From Arthrobacter sp. H35-D1 (GTDB lineage: Bacteria > Actinomycetota > Actinomycetes > Actinomycetales > Micrococcaceae), in assembly GCF_030063185.1 (NCBI RefSeq), contig NZ_JASISP010000005.1, positions 1 to 64,000 on the forward strand: DNA of 64,000 bases, in the 5' to 3' direction. The translations under genes and the position numbers were made by a program. The notes beneath the pieces were generated by a model. It did no database searches and was not told the DNA's origin. It saw only the letters and a list, made by a program, of their open reading frames with translations. Shown here piece by piece: positions 1-8,839 of this stretch. The number at the start of each line of letters is the position of its first letter. Position 1 is the first letter of the stretch.

Positions 1-128
1 GGCTCAAGAAAAAACTCAACAACGCCCTCAACACCAACCTCCACACCACCGCACCCACCACCAACCCCACCCACACAAGCCCACTAGAACAATTCCTCAT
101 CACCTACACCCACAAACACCACAAATAA
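1..128 (+). CDS. C-terminal fragment of an unidentified protein
   Basis: A frame open from the left edge (first full codon at base 3) runs 41 codons to TAA at 126-128. The fragment is rich in Thr, Asn, His and Lys and ends in a short basic tail (TYTHKHHK). Codons are almost all C-ending (ACC, AAC, CAC), as in coding DNA of a high-GC actinobacterium, which is the main reason to regard it as the true end of a gene. The family cannot be recognised from this tail. It lies outside the copper cluster, which has its own promoter downstream. Confidence 0.5.
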   Translation, partial: LKKKLNNALNTNLHTTAPTTNPTHTSPLEQFLITYTHKHHK

Positions 129-585
129 CGCCATGGAACAGCCAGTCAGCCAACACTCAGATCACGTCAGGCTGGGGCCGCAGCCATTTACATGGCATAG
201 CAACCAAGCTCGGGCATACCCCGCCCAAGCATTCGTGTCCACGCGCTGACCGGGCCTCAGGACATGGACCTTGTCCCCTTTATGCTTGACCCCTTCATGC
301 TGGGGTGGCTCGAACGGGTCATCAATACTCAGGACCATAGGCAGCCCAGGATTGCCGAACACCCCGAGAAGATCGATGCAAATATGCTCGCATTCACACC
401 GTTCCCTGCAAGCCACCGGCTGCAGGCCTGGTTGGACGCCCCGGACGCTCCTGATCGTCACCCCCGCTGACGCACCCATCACCAAACCACGCGACGCTCA
501 ACACGAATGCGACCTCGTCGTCTCAACACAACGGGGAACCCAATGACGTTCCGATGCCCGCGCCAACATCAAGGGTTCGCGCACC
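129..585. other. Spacer without a convincing gene
   Basis: About 460 bases between the left-edge gene fragment and the copper-cluster promoter. Short open frames exist on both strands, but none has a good ribosome site or a recognisable product. It may contain decayed coding sequence, but nothing supports a specific assignment. Confidence 0.5.
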
Positions 586-615
586 TTGACTCGAAATACC
601 CCCGGAGGGTATATT
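586..615 (+). promoter_or_regulatory. Promoter of the copper cluster
   Basis: A -35 element TTGACT (586-591) and a -10 element TATATT (610-615) are separated by 18 bases, a good match to a housekeeping SigA-type promoter. Transcription would start near 622 and leave a leader of about 100 bases before the first gene at 724. A palindromic operator lies between the two elements and overlaps the -10. Confidence 0.75.
596..612. promoter_or_regulatory. CsoR-type copper operator
   Basis: The 17-base dyad ATACCC-CCGGA-GGGTAT has perfect 6-base arms and a C-run/G-run core. It has the form of operators bound by the copper-sensing repressor CsoR, such as those before copZA operons. It fills the spacer of the promoter and overlaps the -10, so a bound repressor would block RNA polymerase and Cu(I) would release it. 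No csoR gene is in the window, so the regulator must be encoded elsewhere. Confidence 0.75.
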
Positions 616-723
616 TGACGTGTTGTCAGTGAAGTAGTTTGTCTCGACTGAGGATCATTCCGGTCGCCACTGCCGTTCATCCCGCAACGCACAATTCACC
701 TCTACTCAAAGGAATTAGCTGAC

Positions 724-1053
724 ATGTGCGGAATCGAAACCCGTGAAGATCTCAATCTGACCCCTGCCACTGACAGTGGCTGTTCGTGCTGCTCCACAGA
801 CTCGAGCGCCGTGGTCTCGACTCCCGCCGTTCCGGGTGGGACTGCCGGCACGAAGTACGAGCTGGAGGGCCTGACGTGCGGGCATTGCGTGCAAACCGTG
901 GAAACGGCTGTCTCAGCGGTACAGGGAGTGGAGTCGGCCACCGTTGAGTTGGTGGCCGCTGGCATCTCATCGCTGACCGTCACCGGTGATGCTGGCATGG
1001 CATCGGTGCAGGCCGCCGTCGACAATGCCGGCTACACCCTTACCGGAAACTAA
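724..1053 (+). CDS. Heavy-metal-associated (HMA) copper-binding protein, CopZ-like
   Basis: A 109-residue protein. Residues about 43-109 form one HMA domain with the metal-binding CxxC at C52-G-H-C55 (motif LTCGHC), the fold used by copper chaperones to pass Cu(I) to P-type ATPases. The first 40 residues are an unusual Cys-containing extension (C2 and G-C20-S-C22-C23-S) not found in plain CopZ and possibly a second metal site. An AAAGGA sequence about 10 bases upstream supports ATG 724. It is the first gene after the CsoR-type promoter and precedes the copper ATPase, which itself lacks an HMA domain, so this protein may act as its detached metal-binding domain. Metal selectivity is inferred from context. 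Confidence 0.85.
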   Translation: MCGIETREDLNLTPATDSGCSCCSTDSSAVVSTPAVPGGTAGTKYELEGLTCGHCVQTVETAVSAVQGVESATVELVAAGISSLTVTGDAGMASVQAAVDNAGYTLTGN

Positions 1054-1094
1054 CCATCTGCTGCCCTTTTCCGCACCGCTGAGCTAGGAGTGAC

Positions 1095-3239
1095 GTGGAC
1101 AACCACAACAAACCCACCGGCCACCAAGCGACTGACACCGCACCGGAACGGGTCTTGCCTGTAAATCAAAAAACCGCAAGTCATACAGTGCTGGATCAGC
1201 CCTCGATGCAGCACGGCGACATGGCTCATGACGACCATGCCGTGCACAACGAGGGACAACATGCCGGTCATAGCACCGCCATGTTCAAGAACCGCTTCTG
1301 GCTGACCCTGCTCCTGTCCATCCCTGTCGTGTTCTTCAGTCCCATGTTCGGGAATCTCCTTGGCTACGCCGTGCCCGAGTTCCCAGGTTCGGTCTGGATC
1401 CCGCCTCTGCTGGGAACCATCATCTTCTTCTACGGTGGCCAGCCGTTCCTCAAGGGTGGATGGCAGGAAATCAAGTCCCGCCAACCGGCCATGATGCTGC
1501 TCATCTCCATGGCCATCACGGTCGCCTTCATTGCTTCTTGGGTGACGAGCCTGGGCCTTGGCGGCTTCGACCTGGATTTCTGGTGGGAGCTGGCACTGCT
1601 GGTGGCCATCATGTTGCTAGGGCACTGGATTGAAATGCGCGCACTCGGCTCAGCCAGAGGTGCCCTCGATGCACTGGCGGCCCTGTTGCCGGATGAGGCT
1701 GAGCGGGTTGTCGACGGCGGCACCGAAACCATCAGCATCGCACAGCTGAACCCCGACGATATTGTCCTGGTCCGTCCCGGCGCAAGGCTGCCCGCTGACG
1801 GAGAAATCACCGACGGGTCCGCTGAAGTAGACGAGTCCATGATCACCGGCGAGTCCAAAACCGTCCCCCGCTCGATCGGGGACCCCGTGGTGGCTGGCAC
1901 TGTTGCAACGGATAGTTCTCTCCGCGTAAGGGTGACAGCCGTCGGGGATGACACAGCGTTGGCGGGGATTCAGCGGCTGGTGTCCGAAGCCCAATCCTCC
2001 ACATCCCGGGCACAGGCACTGGCCGACCGTGCCGCAGCGTTCCTGTTTTACTTCGCCGCCGGGGCCGGCGTCATCACCTTCATCGTTTGGTCGCTGCTGG
2101 GCAGCATTCCCGACGCCGTAGCCCGCACCGTGACAGTGCTCGTCATTGCCTGCCCCCACGCCCTGGGTCTAGCTATCCCCTTGGTCATTGCCATCTCCAC
2201 CGAGCGTGCGGCCAAGGCAGGGGTATTGATCAAGGACCGGATGGCTTTGGAGCGGATGCGGACCATCGACGTCGTCCTCTTCGACAAAACCGGAACCCTC
2301 ACCAAGGGCGAACCGGCCCTCACGGACGTCGCCGCCGTTGATGGACTGACAACGGATGAGTTGTTGACTCTAGCGGCCGCTGTGGAATCAGACAGCGAAC
2401 ACCCCGTGGCCCGCGCCATCATTGCAGCCGCGAACAAGGCCGACACTCCAGCCTTGGCAGCCACGGCGTTCCATTCGATGACCGGCCGCGGAGTCCAAGC
2501 AACCATTGATGGTTCCACCGTGGCCGTCGGCGGTCCGGCACTACTGACGGAACTCGAACTCACCGAACCAGAGCAGATCGCAACTGCGACAACAGAGTGG
2601 ATGAACCGCGGGGCCTCGATTCTGCACGTCATCAAGGATGGTGCGGTGATCGGCGCCGTCGCCTTGGAAGATGAAATCCGTAATGAATCCCGACAGGCAG
2701 TCCACGCCCTGCAGACCCGGGGCATCAAAGTTGCCATAATCACCGGTGACGCCCAGCAAGTCGCCACGGCTGTGGCCGCCGAGCTCGGCATCGACGAGGT
2801 CTTTGCCGAAGTCCTGCCCCAAGACAAAGATCAGAAAGTGGCCGAACTCCAAGGCCGCGGCATGAAGGTGGCCATGGTCGGTGACGGCGTCAATGACGCA
2901 CCCGCACTCGCCAGGGCAGAAGTTGGCATCGCGATCGGTGCCGGAACGGACGTCGCCATGGAATCCGCCGGAGTGGTTCTGGCCGGAAACGACCCCCGCG
3001 CCGTGCTCTCCACAGTCGACCTGTCCCAAGCCAGTTATCGTAAGATGTGGCAAAACTTGGTCTGGGCCACCGGCTACAATATTATCGCCGTCCCCCTGGC
3101 CGCCGGAGTGCTGGCCGGCGTCGGGTTCGTGCTCTCACCCGCCGCCGGAGCAGTACTCATGTCCCTGTCCACTATTGTCGTGGCACTGAACGCCCAACTG
3201 CTGCGCCGACTCAAGCTCAACCCGGCCGAGGTGCGCTAA
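1095..3239 (+). CDS. copB: Copper-translocating P-type ATPase, CPH (CopB) type
   Basis: A 714-residue P1B-type ATPase that exports copper across the membrane using ATP. It shows the actuator TGES (251-254), the transmembrane metal motif CPH (C353-P-H355), the phosphorylation motif DKTGT (D397) and the hinge GDGVNDAP (596-603). CPH instead of CPC marks the CopB subgroup. There is no N-terminal HMA domain; the first 65 residues are His/Met-rich (for example MQHGDMAHDDH), as in CopB proteins. The GTG start at 1095 has TAGGAG four bases upstream. It is second in the copper operon, 41 bases after the HMA protein. Substrate (Cu+ or Cu2+) cannot be decided from sequence. Confidence 0.93.
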   Translation: MDNHNKPTGHQATDTAPERVLPVNQKTASHTVLDQPSMQHGDMAHDDHAVHNEGQHAGHSTAMFKNRFWLTLLLSIPVVFFSPMFGNLLGYAVPEFPGSVWIPPLLGTIIFFYGGQPFLKGGWQEIKSRQPAMMLLISMAITVAFIASWVTSLGLGGFDLDFWWELALLVAIMLLGHWIEMRALGSARGALDALAALLPDEAERVVDGGTETISIAQLNPDDIVLVRPGARLPADGEITDGSAEVDESMITGESKTVPRSIGDPVVAGTVATDSSLRVRVTAVGDDTALAGIQRLVSEAQSSTSRAQALADRAAAFLFYFAAGAGVITFIVWSLLGSIPDAVARTVTVLVIACPHALGLAIPLVIAISTERAAKAGVLIKDRMALERMRTIDVVLFDKTGTLTKGEPALTDVAAVDGLTTDELLTLAAAVESDSEHPVARAIIAAANKADTPALAATAFHSMTGRGVQATIDGSTVAVGGPALLTELELTEPEQIATATTEWMNRGASILHVIKDGAVIGAVALEDEIRNESRQAVHALQTRGIKVAIITGDAQQVATAVAAELGIDEVFAEVLPQDKDQKVAELQGRGMKVAMVGDGVNDAPALARAEVGIAIGAGTDVAMESAGVVLAGNDPRAVLSTVDLSQASYRKMWQNLVWATGYNIIAVPLAAGVLAGVGFVLSPAAGAVLMSLSTIVVALNAQLLRRLKLNPAEVR

Positions 3240-3322
3240 ACCCGCTCCACCGGAACCACCCAGTTTGGCCCAGTACACTTCACAACGACCATCATCACCC
3301 AGCCGCCAGGAAGGTTCCGGCC

Positions 3323-3844
3323 ATGCATGCACGCAGCTTCTTGCCGCTGCAGGGAACCTTGCTGCGCTGGGGCGGGCTGCTCATTCTCATGCTCGTCTTG
3401 GTGGTCGGACTGCTGGGCATGCACGTGATCGGCAGCGGGCAGACAGCGGCGTCGTCAGCACCGGTCTACGCTAGTAGCGCCGGCGCGACAGAAATTACCG
3501 CCAATATGACAGCAGTCGACCCTGCTGCGGCTATTCCTGTCGCTGCGCACTCTGCAGCGACACCTGCCCTGACGGCCTCCGATCATGTCCAGGCTTCTGC
3601 AGTTCCCGACTACCAAGGCAGCAATGCGGTCTGCGGGTGTGCACCGTCGGGCTGTGACACATCGATGGCCAGCCACGGGGCTTGCATCCCCGCCGCAGGG
3701 GCTGCCACACCAGCGGCTCCACCGCCCGGGCTGGTTCCTGACCCTGCCGCCGGCCCCACCGAAACTGGTCATGCCAAGCCCAAGCCGGCGGACCTCGTCT
3801 TCAACGCCCCGTCCCTGACTCAACTCTGCATCAGCCGAACATAG
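3323..3844 (+). CDS. DUF6153 family membrane-anchored Cys-containing protein
   Basis: A 173-residue protein of the DUF6153 type found beside copper genes in actinobacteria. One membrane segment spans about residues 14-36, followed by an Ala/Pro/Thr-rich extracytoplasmic region with a Cys cluster (C-G-C, then C, then C) around residues 105-125 in a CGCAPSGCD context. The frame is open much further upstream, but the start is ATG 3323, preceded by AGGAAGG at 3308-3314; the upstream part is a shadow of the ATPase gene. The function is unknown. The Cys pattern outside the membrane suggests metal binding or thiol exchange, which fits with CcdA in the same cluster; this is inference. Confidence 0.75.
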   Translation: MHARSFLPLQGTLLRWGGLLILMLVLVVGLLGMHVIGSGQTAASSAPVYASSAGATEITANMTAVDPAAAIPVAAHSAATPALTASDHVQASAVPDYQGSNAVCGCAPSGCDTSMASHGACIPAAGAATPAAPPPGLVPDPAAGPTETGHAKPKPADLVFNAPSLTQLCISRT

Positions 3845-3950
3845 AACGACGGCCCTGCCTGCCACCCTGTGGCGGGACATCGTCTACGCACCCCACCACG
3901 GGGTGACGGCTCCCCTGTAGTGAAACCCTTTGAGTTGAGGACTGTTCCCC

Positions 3951-4553
3951 TTGAAAAAAATTCTGACCTTTTCCGCGACCGCACTTGCCGCGATAATTGC
4001 CCTATCCGGCTGCTCCACCGGCACCGAAGGCGGTGCCATGCCCGGCATGGACCACGGCAGCTCGGCCATGTCCACCGCACAGGGTCCCTCCATCGACGGG
4101 GAGCACAATGCAGCAGACACGATGTTCGCCCAAATGATGCTGCCCCACCACTCCCAGGCGGTGGAGATGAGTGACATCATGCTGGCAAAGCCCGGCATGG
4201 ACGCAAAAATCATCGCCCTGTCCAAGGACATAAAAGCCGCCCAGGCCCCGGAGATCACCACCATGACGAACTTTCTAAACTCTTGGGGTGAACCCACCGC
4301 CATGACGGGGGACCACGCTATGGAGGGCATGATGACCAGCGCCGATTTGGACAAACTGAAGGCCGCCGAAGGCACCGAAGCCGCAAGGATGTTCCTGATC
4401 CAGATGACTGCCCACCACGAAGGCGCCTTGCAAATGGCCAAGACCGAGGTCGTAGACGGCAAGAACTCTGATGCCGTCTCGCTGGCCAAAACGATCGTTT
4501 CCAGCCAAGAAGCCGAAATCAACGACATGAAAGATCTGCTGGCAGCCCTCTAA
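3951..4553 (+). CDS. DUF305 family lipoprotein
   Basis: A 200-residue secreted lipoprotein with a signal peptide ending in lipobox L-S-G-C21. The mature part is a four-helix DUF305 (ferritin-like) domain with paired histidines in MLPHHSQAVEM (H66-H67) and MTAHHEGALQMA (H155-H156), plus a Met/His-rich N-terminus (MPGMDHG). These His and Met residues are plausible copper ligands. The start is TTG 3951, with GTTGAGG about 10 bases upstream. DUF305 proteins are common in copper-resistance loci, but their biochemical role is not settled. It lies between the DUF6153 gene and the BNR-repeat lipoprotein and should be lipidated by Lgt, which is encoded in the same cluster. Confidence 0.88.
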   Translation: MKKILTFSATALAAIIALSGCSTGTEGGAMPGMDHGSSAMSTAQGPSIDGEHNAADTMFAQMMLPHHSQAVEMSDIMLAKPGMDAKIIALSKDIKAAQAPEITTMTNFLNSWGEPTAMTGDHAMEGMMTSADLDKLKAAEGTEAARMFLIQMTAHHEGALQMAKTEVVDGKNSDAVSLAKTIVSSQEAEINDMKDLLAAL

Positions 4554-4573
4554 CGGACCACCCGCGCCAACTA

Positions 4574-4609
4574 TCGGTGGCGGTACGGCCCAGTTGCGGC
4601 CGCCACCGA
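4574..4609. terminator. Hairpin between the DUF305 and BNR-repeat genes
   Basis: Perfect 10-base arms TCGGTGGCGG (4574-4583) and CCGCCACCGA (4600-4609) enclose a 16-base loop. A T-run at 4628-4635 lies too far away for a classical intrinsic terminator. It may act as a partial terminator or a processing site within the operon. Confidence 0.45.
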
Positions 4610-4646
4610 CCCAGTTCACCCCGTTACTTTTTTTTGGAGACCACTA

Positions 4647-5537
4647 GTGACCCCCCGCACTCTCTTTTCACGCACTCGCCTCTCGATCGCCGGCGCGGCG
4701 CTTGCCTTCCCGCTGGCATTGGCCGGCTGCACGTCAGCCACCACCTCCACCACCTCCGATGCACCCGCGACCATGCCGGCCCCTGCCGGGCATGTCCATG
4801 CGATTTCGGTGGACCCGGTAACCACTGAAGTCCTGCTCGCCACCCATGACGGTCTCTACGACGCCACCGGCGAATCCTCTGTCAAGGTCGGCACGAACAC
4901 CATTGACCTCATGGGATTCACTCCCACTGCCGATCCCCAAGTGTTCTATGCCTCCGGCCACCCCGGGCCCGGCTCGACACTGCCGAACCCCGTCGGACTC
5001 ATCCGCTCCACGGATGCCGGCAAAACGTGGGAGCCTCTCTCACGCCAAGGCCAATCTGACTTCCACGCGCTGACCGCCTCACGAGACAACCTCGTCGCCT
5101 TCGACGGCGAACTGCGCACCAGCACCGACGGCATCACTTGGGACACCTCCACAGCGACCTTCGCCCCTGCCGTACTGGCCAGCAACCCCTCCACACCGAT
5201 AGTCCTGGCCACCACCGAGGAAGGCCTGCAACGCTCCACCGACGGCGGGAAGACCTGGGAACCCGTCCCAACCGCCCCACTGATGCAATTTGTCGCCTTC
5301 GCCGCCTCGGCCCAGAAGGCCCCCACCGACGTCGCGGGGGTTGCCCCGGATGGCAGCGTCCATGTCTCCACCGACGCCGGACTCACCTGGACAGCCACAG
5401 GAACGGTGGAAGGAGAAGTCCAAGCCATCACCGCCCTGGCCGGTGACGCTGGCAAACCGGCAATCTGGGCATCCACAACTACAGGTATCCAGAACTCCAC
5501 CGACGGCGGAGCAACCTTCAGCTCCGCCACACCCTAA
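4647..5537 (+). CDS. F510_1955-type BNR/Asp-box repeat lipoprotein
   Basis: A 296-residue lipoprotein with lipobox L-A-G-C28. The mature region is a beta-propeller built from BNR/Asp-box repeats: [36 protein letters not shown] and STDGGATF recur at regular spacing. This is the sialidase-like F510_1955 family, named as glycosyl hydrolases although no catalytic sialidase residues can be assigned here. GTG 4647 is preceded by TTGGAGA. It sits between DUF305 and ccdA, and such propeller proteins recur with CcdA and DUF3105 in copper clusters of Gram-positive bacteria, so a structural or metal-related role outside the membrane is more likely than glycan cleavage. Confidence 0.8.
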   Translation: MTPRTLFSRTRLSIAGAALAFPLALAGCTSATTSTTSDAPATMPAPAGHVHAISVDPVTTEVLLATHDGLYDATGESSVKVGTNTIDLMGFTPTADPQVFYASGHPGPGSTLPNPVGLIRSTDAGKTWEPLSRQGQSDFHALTASRDNLVAFDGELRTSTDGITWDTSTATFAPAVLASNPSTPIVLATTEEGLQRSTDGGKTWEPVPTAPLMQFVAFAASAQKAPTDVAGVAPDGSVHVSTDAGLTWTATGTVEGEVQAITALAGDAGKPAIWASTTTGIQNSTDGGATFSSATP

Positions 5538-5541
5538 CGTC

Positions 5542-6291
5542 GTGGACATCGGGGAATTCTTCGCCACCAACGTCACCGACGGTGCCCTGCTCTTGGCCAT
5601 GTTGCTGGCCCTCGTCGCCGGCATAGTGTCTTTCCTGTCGCCGTGCATCTTGCCGCTGGTGCCCGGATACCTGGGCTATGTATCCGGGCTGGCCAATCCC
5701 AACGAGCCGGGGAACCGCCGCCGCGTCTTGACCGGGGTGGGGTTGTTCATTCTGGGCTTCGCCGCCGTGTTCACGCTCTACGGTGCCGCATTTGGCCTGA
5801 TCGGATCATGGCTGCTGCGCTGGCAGGACCTGCTCATGCGCTTCCTGGGAATCGTGGTCATTCTGATGGGTCTGGTGCTGCTGGGCGGTTTCTCTTGGCT
5901 CCAGCAGAGCCGCAAAATGAATCTCACCCGCCGCACCGGTCTCGGCGGCGCCCCGGTATTGGGCGTCGTGTTTGGACTGGGGTGGACCCCCTGCATGGGC
6001 CCCACGCTCAGCGCCGTCCTTGCCCTGAGCGTCTCAACGGGCAGCGCCGGGCGCGGGGCCTTGCTGGCCTTCGTCTACTGCCTGGGCCTCGGCATTCCCT
6101 TTGTCCTCGTGGCTCTGGGACTCGGCTGGGTCACTCGTGTATTGGGCCTGGTCCGCCGGCATATCCGCGTGGTCAACATCCTCGGGGCAGCGATGCTGAT
6201 CGCCCTGGGCCTGATGATGGTCACCGGCCTGTGGATGAAATGGATCTATCAATTGCAAAACCTCGCCGGCACCTTCATCACCCCCGTCTAA
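5542..6291 (+). CDS. ccdA: CcdA-type thiol-disulfide transmembrane protein
   Basis: A 249-residue integral membrane protein with six to seven hydrophobic segments. Members pass reducing equivalents from cytoplasmic thioredoxin to extracytoplasmic thiol proteins through two membrane cysteines, seen here in [14 protein letters not shown] (C35) and GWTPCMGPT (C151). The GTG start lies four bases after the preceding stop codon, so translation is probably coupled; no clear Shine-Dalgarno sequence is present. No cytochrome c maturation genes (resB, ccsA) are nearby. Its job is therefore more likely to keep Cys residues of this copper cluster reduced than to serve cytochrome c, an inference from context. 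The frame is open upstream to 5290, but that part lies inside the previous gene. Confidence 0.88.
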   Translation: MDIGEFFATNVTDGALLLAMLLALVAGIVSFLSPCILPLVPGYLGYVSGLANPNEPGNRRRVLTGVGLFILGFAAVFTLYGAAFGLIGSWLLRWQDLLMRFLGIVVILMGLVLLGGFSWLQQSRKMNLTRRTGLGGAPVLGVVFGLGWTPCMGPTLSAVLALSVSTGSAGRGALLAFVYCLGLGIPFVLVALGLGWVTRVLGLVRRHIRVVNILGAAMLIALGLMMVTGLWMKWIYQLQNLAGTFITPV

Positions 6292-6316
6292 CCGGCCACC
6301 AACAAAGGATTTCACC

Positions 6317-7894
6317 ATGAACAACACCCTCAACCGACGCTCCTTCCTTGGACTGTCCGTCGCCGCTGCCGCCATGGCCGCGCTCAGTGCCTGCACTCCC
6401 GCCATCAAAGCAAGCCAACAGAACCGGATACTGCCCACGGATCCGCTGATCGCGGACACCGAAGCCAGCCGGGCTGCAACCGGGAAAACCATCACCGCGA
6501 CGCTGACACCGGCACCACTGACCACCACGCTGGCAGGCAAAACCATCACCACCGCCGGCTACAACGGCACCCTCGTGGCACCAACCCTGCGCGGCGCAGT
6601 GGGCGACCAACTCAAGGTCGCTGTTGCCAACAAGCTCAGTGACGGCACCAGCGTGCACTGGCACGGACTGGCCCTGCGCAACAACGACGACGGCGTGCCC
6701 GGCATCACCCAGGACGCATTCGCCCCCGGGTCCGAGAATGGCTACGACTTCAAGCTCTCCCACCCCGGAACCTACTGGTACCACTCACACGTGGAAATGC
6801 AGCGCGAACAAGCCCTCTACGGGGCGCTCATCATCGATGATCCCAATGAGACGCTCGTTTATGACAAGGAATGGGTGATCATCCTTGATGACTGGCTCGA
6901 CGGAGTCACCGGAACACCGGAGGACGTCATGAAGGAACTCTCCCAGGGCATGGGCGCAGGCATGGGAGAGGGTGGAATGGACGGCATGGACCACGGCAAC
7001 ACGGACCAAGGAACAAAGGACCCGGGAACCATGGACCAAGGTGGCGGCATGACTATGGGGCACATGCTCATGGGTGCCTCCAGCGACTTTTTGGGCGGCG
7101 ACGCCGGTGACGTCGCCTACCCCTTCCATCTCTTCAACGGCAAGGACCCGGGAAATCCGGAAACATTCATGGCCAAACCGGGTGAGAAAGTCCGCCTGCG
7201 CATCATCAACGCTGCCGGGGACACCGCCTACCGTCTCGGCGTCCCCAACCAGCAGCTGACCCTGACCCACACCGACGGGTTCCCCATCCGGCACACCGAG
7301 GTCGACGCCGTCGTCCTCGGCATGGGTGAGCGCATCGACGCCCTCCTGACAGTTAAGGAAGGCTTTACCGCCGTTCTAGCACTGGCCGAAGGGAAAGGGC
7401 AAATGGCCTACGGGCTCATCACCACAGGGGCCGGGACCGCCCCAGCCCGGGAGAGCCTGCCCACCACCCTCACCGGCACAGTGGTCGACGGCGGCCAACT
7501 CACCGCGGACCCCTCCGTGACCCTGCCCGCCAAGAAACCCGACCGGGTCCATGAACTACGGCTCACCGGCGGAATGATGAAGTACGACTGGAGCATCAAC
7601 GGACGCCGCTTCGATATGGCCAAACCGTTCGAGAATGCCTTTGACCTCAAAGCCGGGGAACGGGTGGAAGTGAAGTTCATCAACGACACCATGATGTGGC
7701 ACCCCATGCACATCCACGGCCACACCTTCCAAATCGGAACCGATGGGGCCCGGAAGGACACCGTCATTGTCCGGCCCATGGAAACCGTGACCGTCCAGTT
7801 CGATGCAGACAATCCGGGCCAGTGGCTCTTCCACTGCCACAACGCCTACCATGCAGAACGCGGCATGATGGGCATCTTCTCCTATCTCAGCTAA
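6317..7894 (+). CDS. Multicopper oxidase with Tat-type signal and lipobox
   Basis: A 525-residue multicopper oxidase likely to oxidise Cu(I) to less toxic Cu(II) outside the membrane, like CueO. The N-terminus has a twin-arginine motif (NRRSFLG, R7-R8) and a lipobox L-S-A-C26, so the folded enzyme would be Tat-exported and lipid-anchored. Copper motifs are complete: HWHG (114-117), YWYHSH, HPMHIHGH (462-469) and HCHNAYHAERGM (506-517), giving type 1 ligands C507, H512 and M517. A Met/Asp/Gly-rich insertion at about 208-252 (GMGAGMGEGGMDGMDHG) resembles the Met-rich copper-binding segment of CueO. The ATG at 6317 follows AAAGGA. It is in the copper operon, after ccdA and before lgt. Confidence 0.93.
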   Translation: MNNTLNRRSFLGLSVAAAAMAALSACTPAIKASQQNRILPTDPLIADTEASRAATGKTITATLTPAPLTTTLAGKTITTAGYNGTLVAPTLRGAVGDQLKVAVANKLSDGTSVHWHGLALRNNDDGVPGITQDAFAPGSENGYDFKLSHPGTYWYHSHVEMQREQALYGALIIDDPNETLVYDKEWVIILDDWLDGVTGTPEDVMKELSQGMGAGMGEGGMDGMDHGNTDQGTKDPGTMDQGGGMTMGHMLMGASSDFLGGDAGDVAYPFHLFNGKDPGNPETFMAKPGEKVRLRIINAAGDTAYRLGVPNQQLTLTHTDGFPIRHTEVDAVVLGMGERIDALLTVKEGFTAVLALAEGKGQMAYGLITTGAGTAPARESLPTTLTGTVVDGGQLTADPSVTLPAKKPDRVHELRLTGGMMKYDWSINGRRFDMAKPFENAFDLKAGERVEVKFINDTMMWHPMHIHGHTFQIGTDGARKDTVIVRPMETVTVQFDADNPGQWLFHCHNAYHAERGMMGIFSYLS

Positions 7895-7906
7895 GGCCCA
7901 ACCACC

Positions 7907-8839
7907 ATGATTCCCACAACACTGAATAGCATGTCCATTCCTTCCCCCACCGTGGCAGCGTTCCAACTCGGACCGCTGACCATCCGCTACTACGCCCTGT
8001 GCATCCTGGCAGGAATCATCATTGCAGTCTGGCTCGCCGGCCGGCGGCTGACCGCCCGGGGAGGAACTCCGGGGGTGATCCTGGACATTACGATGTGGGC
8101 GGTCCCCTTCGGGATCGTCGGCGGACGCCTCTATCACGTCATCACGGACCCCGAGCTGTATTTTGTACCCGGGAAAAATCCGTGGAACGCGCTGAAAATT
8201 TGGGACGGCGGGCTGGGCATCTGGGGTGCCATCGCGTTGGGCCTGCTCGGGGCCTACATTGGCTGCCGCCGCCACAACGTGCCCTTTGCCACACTCATTG
8301 ACGCAGCGGCGCCAGGACTGCTGATCGCTCAGGGCCTGGGCCGGTGGGGAAACTGGTTCAACAACGAACTCTACGGCGGCCCCAGCACTGCGCTGTGGAA
8401 ACTGCAGATCCACCAGATGGACTTCACCACCGGCCGAGCCGTCCTCGACAATTCCGGGGTGCCAGTGGTGCTCGGCTACTTTCAACCAACGTTTCTCTAC
8501 GAATCCTTGTGGTGCCTGGCCGCAGCCGCGGTCCTGCTGGTCCTGGACAAAAAATTCCGCTTCGGTGCCGGATCCGTATTTGCGCTCTACGTGGTTTTTT
8601 ACACTTCCGGACGGTTCATGTTCGAACTACTCCGCTCCGACTACGCCAACACCATTCTGGGACTGCGGGTGAACACCTGGGTCTCGGGCCTGCTGCTGCT
8701 CGCCGGGACTGCCTGGTTCCTTGCCACACGCCGCAAGGCCCGCTCCACCATCAATTCCTCCACCGAAGATTCAGCGCCCACGGCCAGTTCCTCCGACGCC
8801 GTTGTAAAGCCGTCTTCCTTGGGAGCCCCCAATGAATGA
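7907..8839 (+). CDS. lgt: Prolipoprotein diacylglyceryl transferase (cluster copy)
   Basis: A 310-residue membrane enzyme that transfers diacylglycerol from phosphatidylglycerol to the lipobox Cys of prolipoproteins. It has the Lgt signature around GRWGNWFNNELYGG (about residues 145-160), an early RYYALCILAG segment and about seven membrane helices, with a Ser/Thr-rich C-terminal tail. ATG 7907 gives the longest form; ATG 7931 is an alternative, and neither has a strong ribosome site. It starts 12 bases after the multicopper oxidase and overlaps the DUF3105 gene by 8 bases, so it belongs to this operon. Its presence with three lipoproteins suggests a dedicated copy beside a housekeeping lgt elsewhere. 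Confidence 0.93.
   Translation: MIPTTLNSMSIPSPTVAAFQLGPLTIRYYALCILAGIIIAVWLAGRRLTARGGTPGVILDITMWAVPFGIVGGRLYHVITDPELYFVPGKNPWNALKIWDGGLGIWGAIALGLLGAYIGCRRHNVPFATLIDAAAPGLLIAQGLGRWGNWFNNELYGGPSTALWKLQIHQMDFTTGRAVLDNSGVPVVLGYFQPTFLYESLWCLAAAAVLLVLDKKFRFGAGSVFALYVVFYTSGRFMFELLRSDYANTILGLRVNTWVSGLLLLAGTAWFLATRRKARSTINSSTEDSAPTASSSDAVVKPSSLGAPNE

Noticed and set aside
162-485. Minus-strand open frame of about 107 codons in the left-edge spacer
   Set aside because: No ribosome site, no recognisable family, odd composition (Cys, Arg, Gly-rich) and overlapping open frames on the other strand.
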